Assembly: GCA_900175165.2 (NCBI GenBank) | Contig: FWWN02000336.1 | Span: 1 to 64,000 of the forward strand | Origin: Rhizomucor pusillus | Taxonomy: Eukaryota > Mucoromycota > Mucoromycetes > Mucorales > Lichtheimiaceae | Length of the DNA stretch: 64,000 nt | Direction of reading: 5' to 3' | In this document: piece by piece, positions 62,685 through 64,000 of the stretch | Position numbering within the stretch: the first letter of the stretch is position 1 | How the letters are laid out: every line of letters begins with the position of its first letter | Translations under genes and position numbers: made by a program | Notes under the pieces: model-generated | Told to the model about the DNA's origin: nothing | The model's input: the letters and a program-made list of their open reading frames with translations, nothing else | The model's database searches: none

Positions 62685-64000
62685 CTACATCATCCTGGCT
62701 TTAATTTCTCCAAGCTCCTTCTCGAGTTGCTGTCGTTCGCTACGCTCTGTCTCTAATAATCCTTCAAATTCACGTCGAACCTTTTCAATTTCCTCGCTTA
62801 TCAAGGCCCGTACACTTGGAGAAATGTCAGCCGTTTCATGCTCTGGAACTGGGGCTGCTTGAGGAGGAGGAGGCGGCATGGACCGTCTTGGAGCTGGTGG
62901 AGGTGACATTGGTCGGTCCACACTGCTTTTACGTTCGTGACCGGACTCTATGCGAGGAGGTGGAACAGCAGGAATCGTGGGTTGCTGCGACGATGCTTGG
63001 CTTGTTGGCCGAGATAAGGAAGGAGTGGCTAAAGAAGGATGTAAGTATTCGTATTTTACAGTGCAATCCCATAGTAGCACTTACGAGGAGGACCACCCTT
63101 TACGCCGAACGTCTATCGAGGAGAATTTGTGATCTAAACATCAAACGTTATGTATATAAAGTACAAAATTAATTTACCTTGGGTGGTTTTGCCATGGTTG
63201 AGGGTGCTTTCTGCGCATCAGCATCTATACTCGTCCTTTCAGGCTGCTCAGACGCCGGTCGAGGCGGTGCAGCTGGTGGTGGCACTGGTCTTGACGGGCG
63301 AGCTGGAGCGTGATGCTCCTCCATGGTTTTGGGAGGAAGATCAGGAGATACGAGCGGGATAGAAGGTACACGAGGTTTGTGACCAGGCTTAGATTCGGTT
63401 GCAATCGATGGTGGTCGTCTGTTAGGTATTGGCGGAGATGTGACCGGACGTGGAGGAGGTGCAGTAGCACTACTCTCGGTGCTTGAAGATGTGCGGTTCG
63501 ACAACAAGGTTGTGGGACGGGTAGAAACAGGCACTGGAGGCGGTTTAGCAAGAGAAGGCGATGTAGGACTATTGTTCGCGTTACTAGAAGCTGCTGCTTC
63601 TGGCTTGATGGTTGGCGGCCGGGCCCGGCGCGGTGGAGGGCGCTGTTCCTCTAGTACTTGAACATAGTTGCTTGGAAATACTCCAACAATACCCGATTCA
63701 TTTTGGCCTTTCCACCAGCCCTGGTTATCCATTTTCTCCAGAATAATAATATATTCACCCCTCATCAATTGCAGCTCGTCTGTGTTATGTCAAATTGTAC
63801 TTAATGCTTATATATCCCGTCAATAAAGATTTTACCTTCGTTTTCAGCCTGATAATCATGGATAACCATGGCTGCAGTAAAAATATTTAGAATTGTAAAA
63901 CGTTATCAGCATAGGGTCACTTTTACCTTTCTTTTGCGATGCAGGCTCTTGACTTTTCGCTTGCGACGTGGCCTGTTCAGGCGGGGAAGACGGCGACGGC
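62685..64000 (-). CDS. SH3-domain scaffold protein, partial (5' end beyond window)
   Basis: Exons from right: 64000-63927 (open at the edge), 63871-63836, 63779-63178, 63097-63085 (13 nt) and 63028-62685. An SH3 domain is complete across three exons: MVIHDYQAENEDELQLMRGE, EKMDNQGWWKGQNESGIVGV and FPSNYVQVL, with ALYDY-, WW- and PSNYV-class binding residues. A long Pro/Ser linker carries several PxxP-like motifs (PPPRRARPP, PRPVTSPPIPNRRPP). The C-terminus is a coiled coil (ISEEIEKVRREFEGLLETER). SH3, Pro-rich linker and coiled coil resemble CIN85/CD2AP or actin-patch adaptors. The visible N-terminal residues (PSPSSPPEQATSQAKSQ) suggest more disordered or further SH3 sequence off the edge. Confidence 0.85.

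Overview
The window looks like nuclear DNA of an early-diverging fungus, most likely Mucoromycota. That placement is inference. The sequence itself shows dense genes with many short spliceosomal introns (mostly 45-110 nt, often with CTAAC/CTGAC-like branch sites). The gene set includes a fungal alpha-aminoadipate lysine gene (LYS12), ergosterol and isoprenoid genes (ERG24, IPP isomerase), CDC24 and SDS3, together with genes that ascomycete yeasts often lack (PARN, Miro/GEM1 with full introns, Yippee, TTC36). There is no operon logic; neighbours are mostly housekeeping genes on both strands. Most genes resolve into complete, in-frame exon chains, which I checked by summing exon lengths.

Layout. 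0-12 kb: 3' end of a J-domain gene, an unrecognised 621-aa gene, HSCB and PARN as a divergent pair, a secreted GH3 beta-glucosidase, and a mitochondrial carrier with an Asn-rich insert. 12-19 kb: gene-poor and AT-rich, with a small membrane-protein ORF, a 98-bp MITE and an orphan 408-aa gene. 19-28.5 kb: CDC24, a zinc-dependent polyol dehydrogenase, an intronless PPR protein, a second MITE copy, a decayed HSL-type esterase and a Cys-rich membrane protein. 28.7-39.3 kb: OTU1/YOD1, GEM1, TRM112, a PMP47-like carrier, a Pro-rich protein and IPP isomerase. 39.5-42.8 kb: a tandem duplication of a 2-oxoglutarate/Fe(II) oxygenase gene, one copy broken, with a GATA-motif cluster before the intact copy. 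43-48.6 kb: SDS3-like gene, a 5'-truncated LINE fragment and RPS28. 48.8-58.2 kb: tyrosyl-tRNA synthetase, Yippee, homoisocitrate dehydrogenase, a penta-EF-hand protein and ERG24. 59-64 kb: an intronless fungal transcription factor, TTC36, and an SH3 protein that runs off the window.

The strongest unusual signal is in the splicing. The conserved reading frames require exceptionally small coding exons: 1 nt in OTU1, 2 nt in the polyol dehydrogenase, a start-codon-only exon in RPS28, 8 nt in LYS12, 11 nt in ERG24, 13 nt in the SH3 gene and 17 nt in the SDS3-like gene. Five introns use the same GC donor hexamer, GCAAGT. All of this is read from sequence alone; transcript data would decide it.
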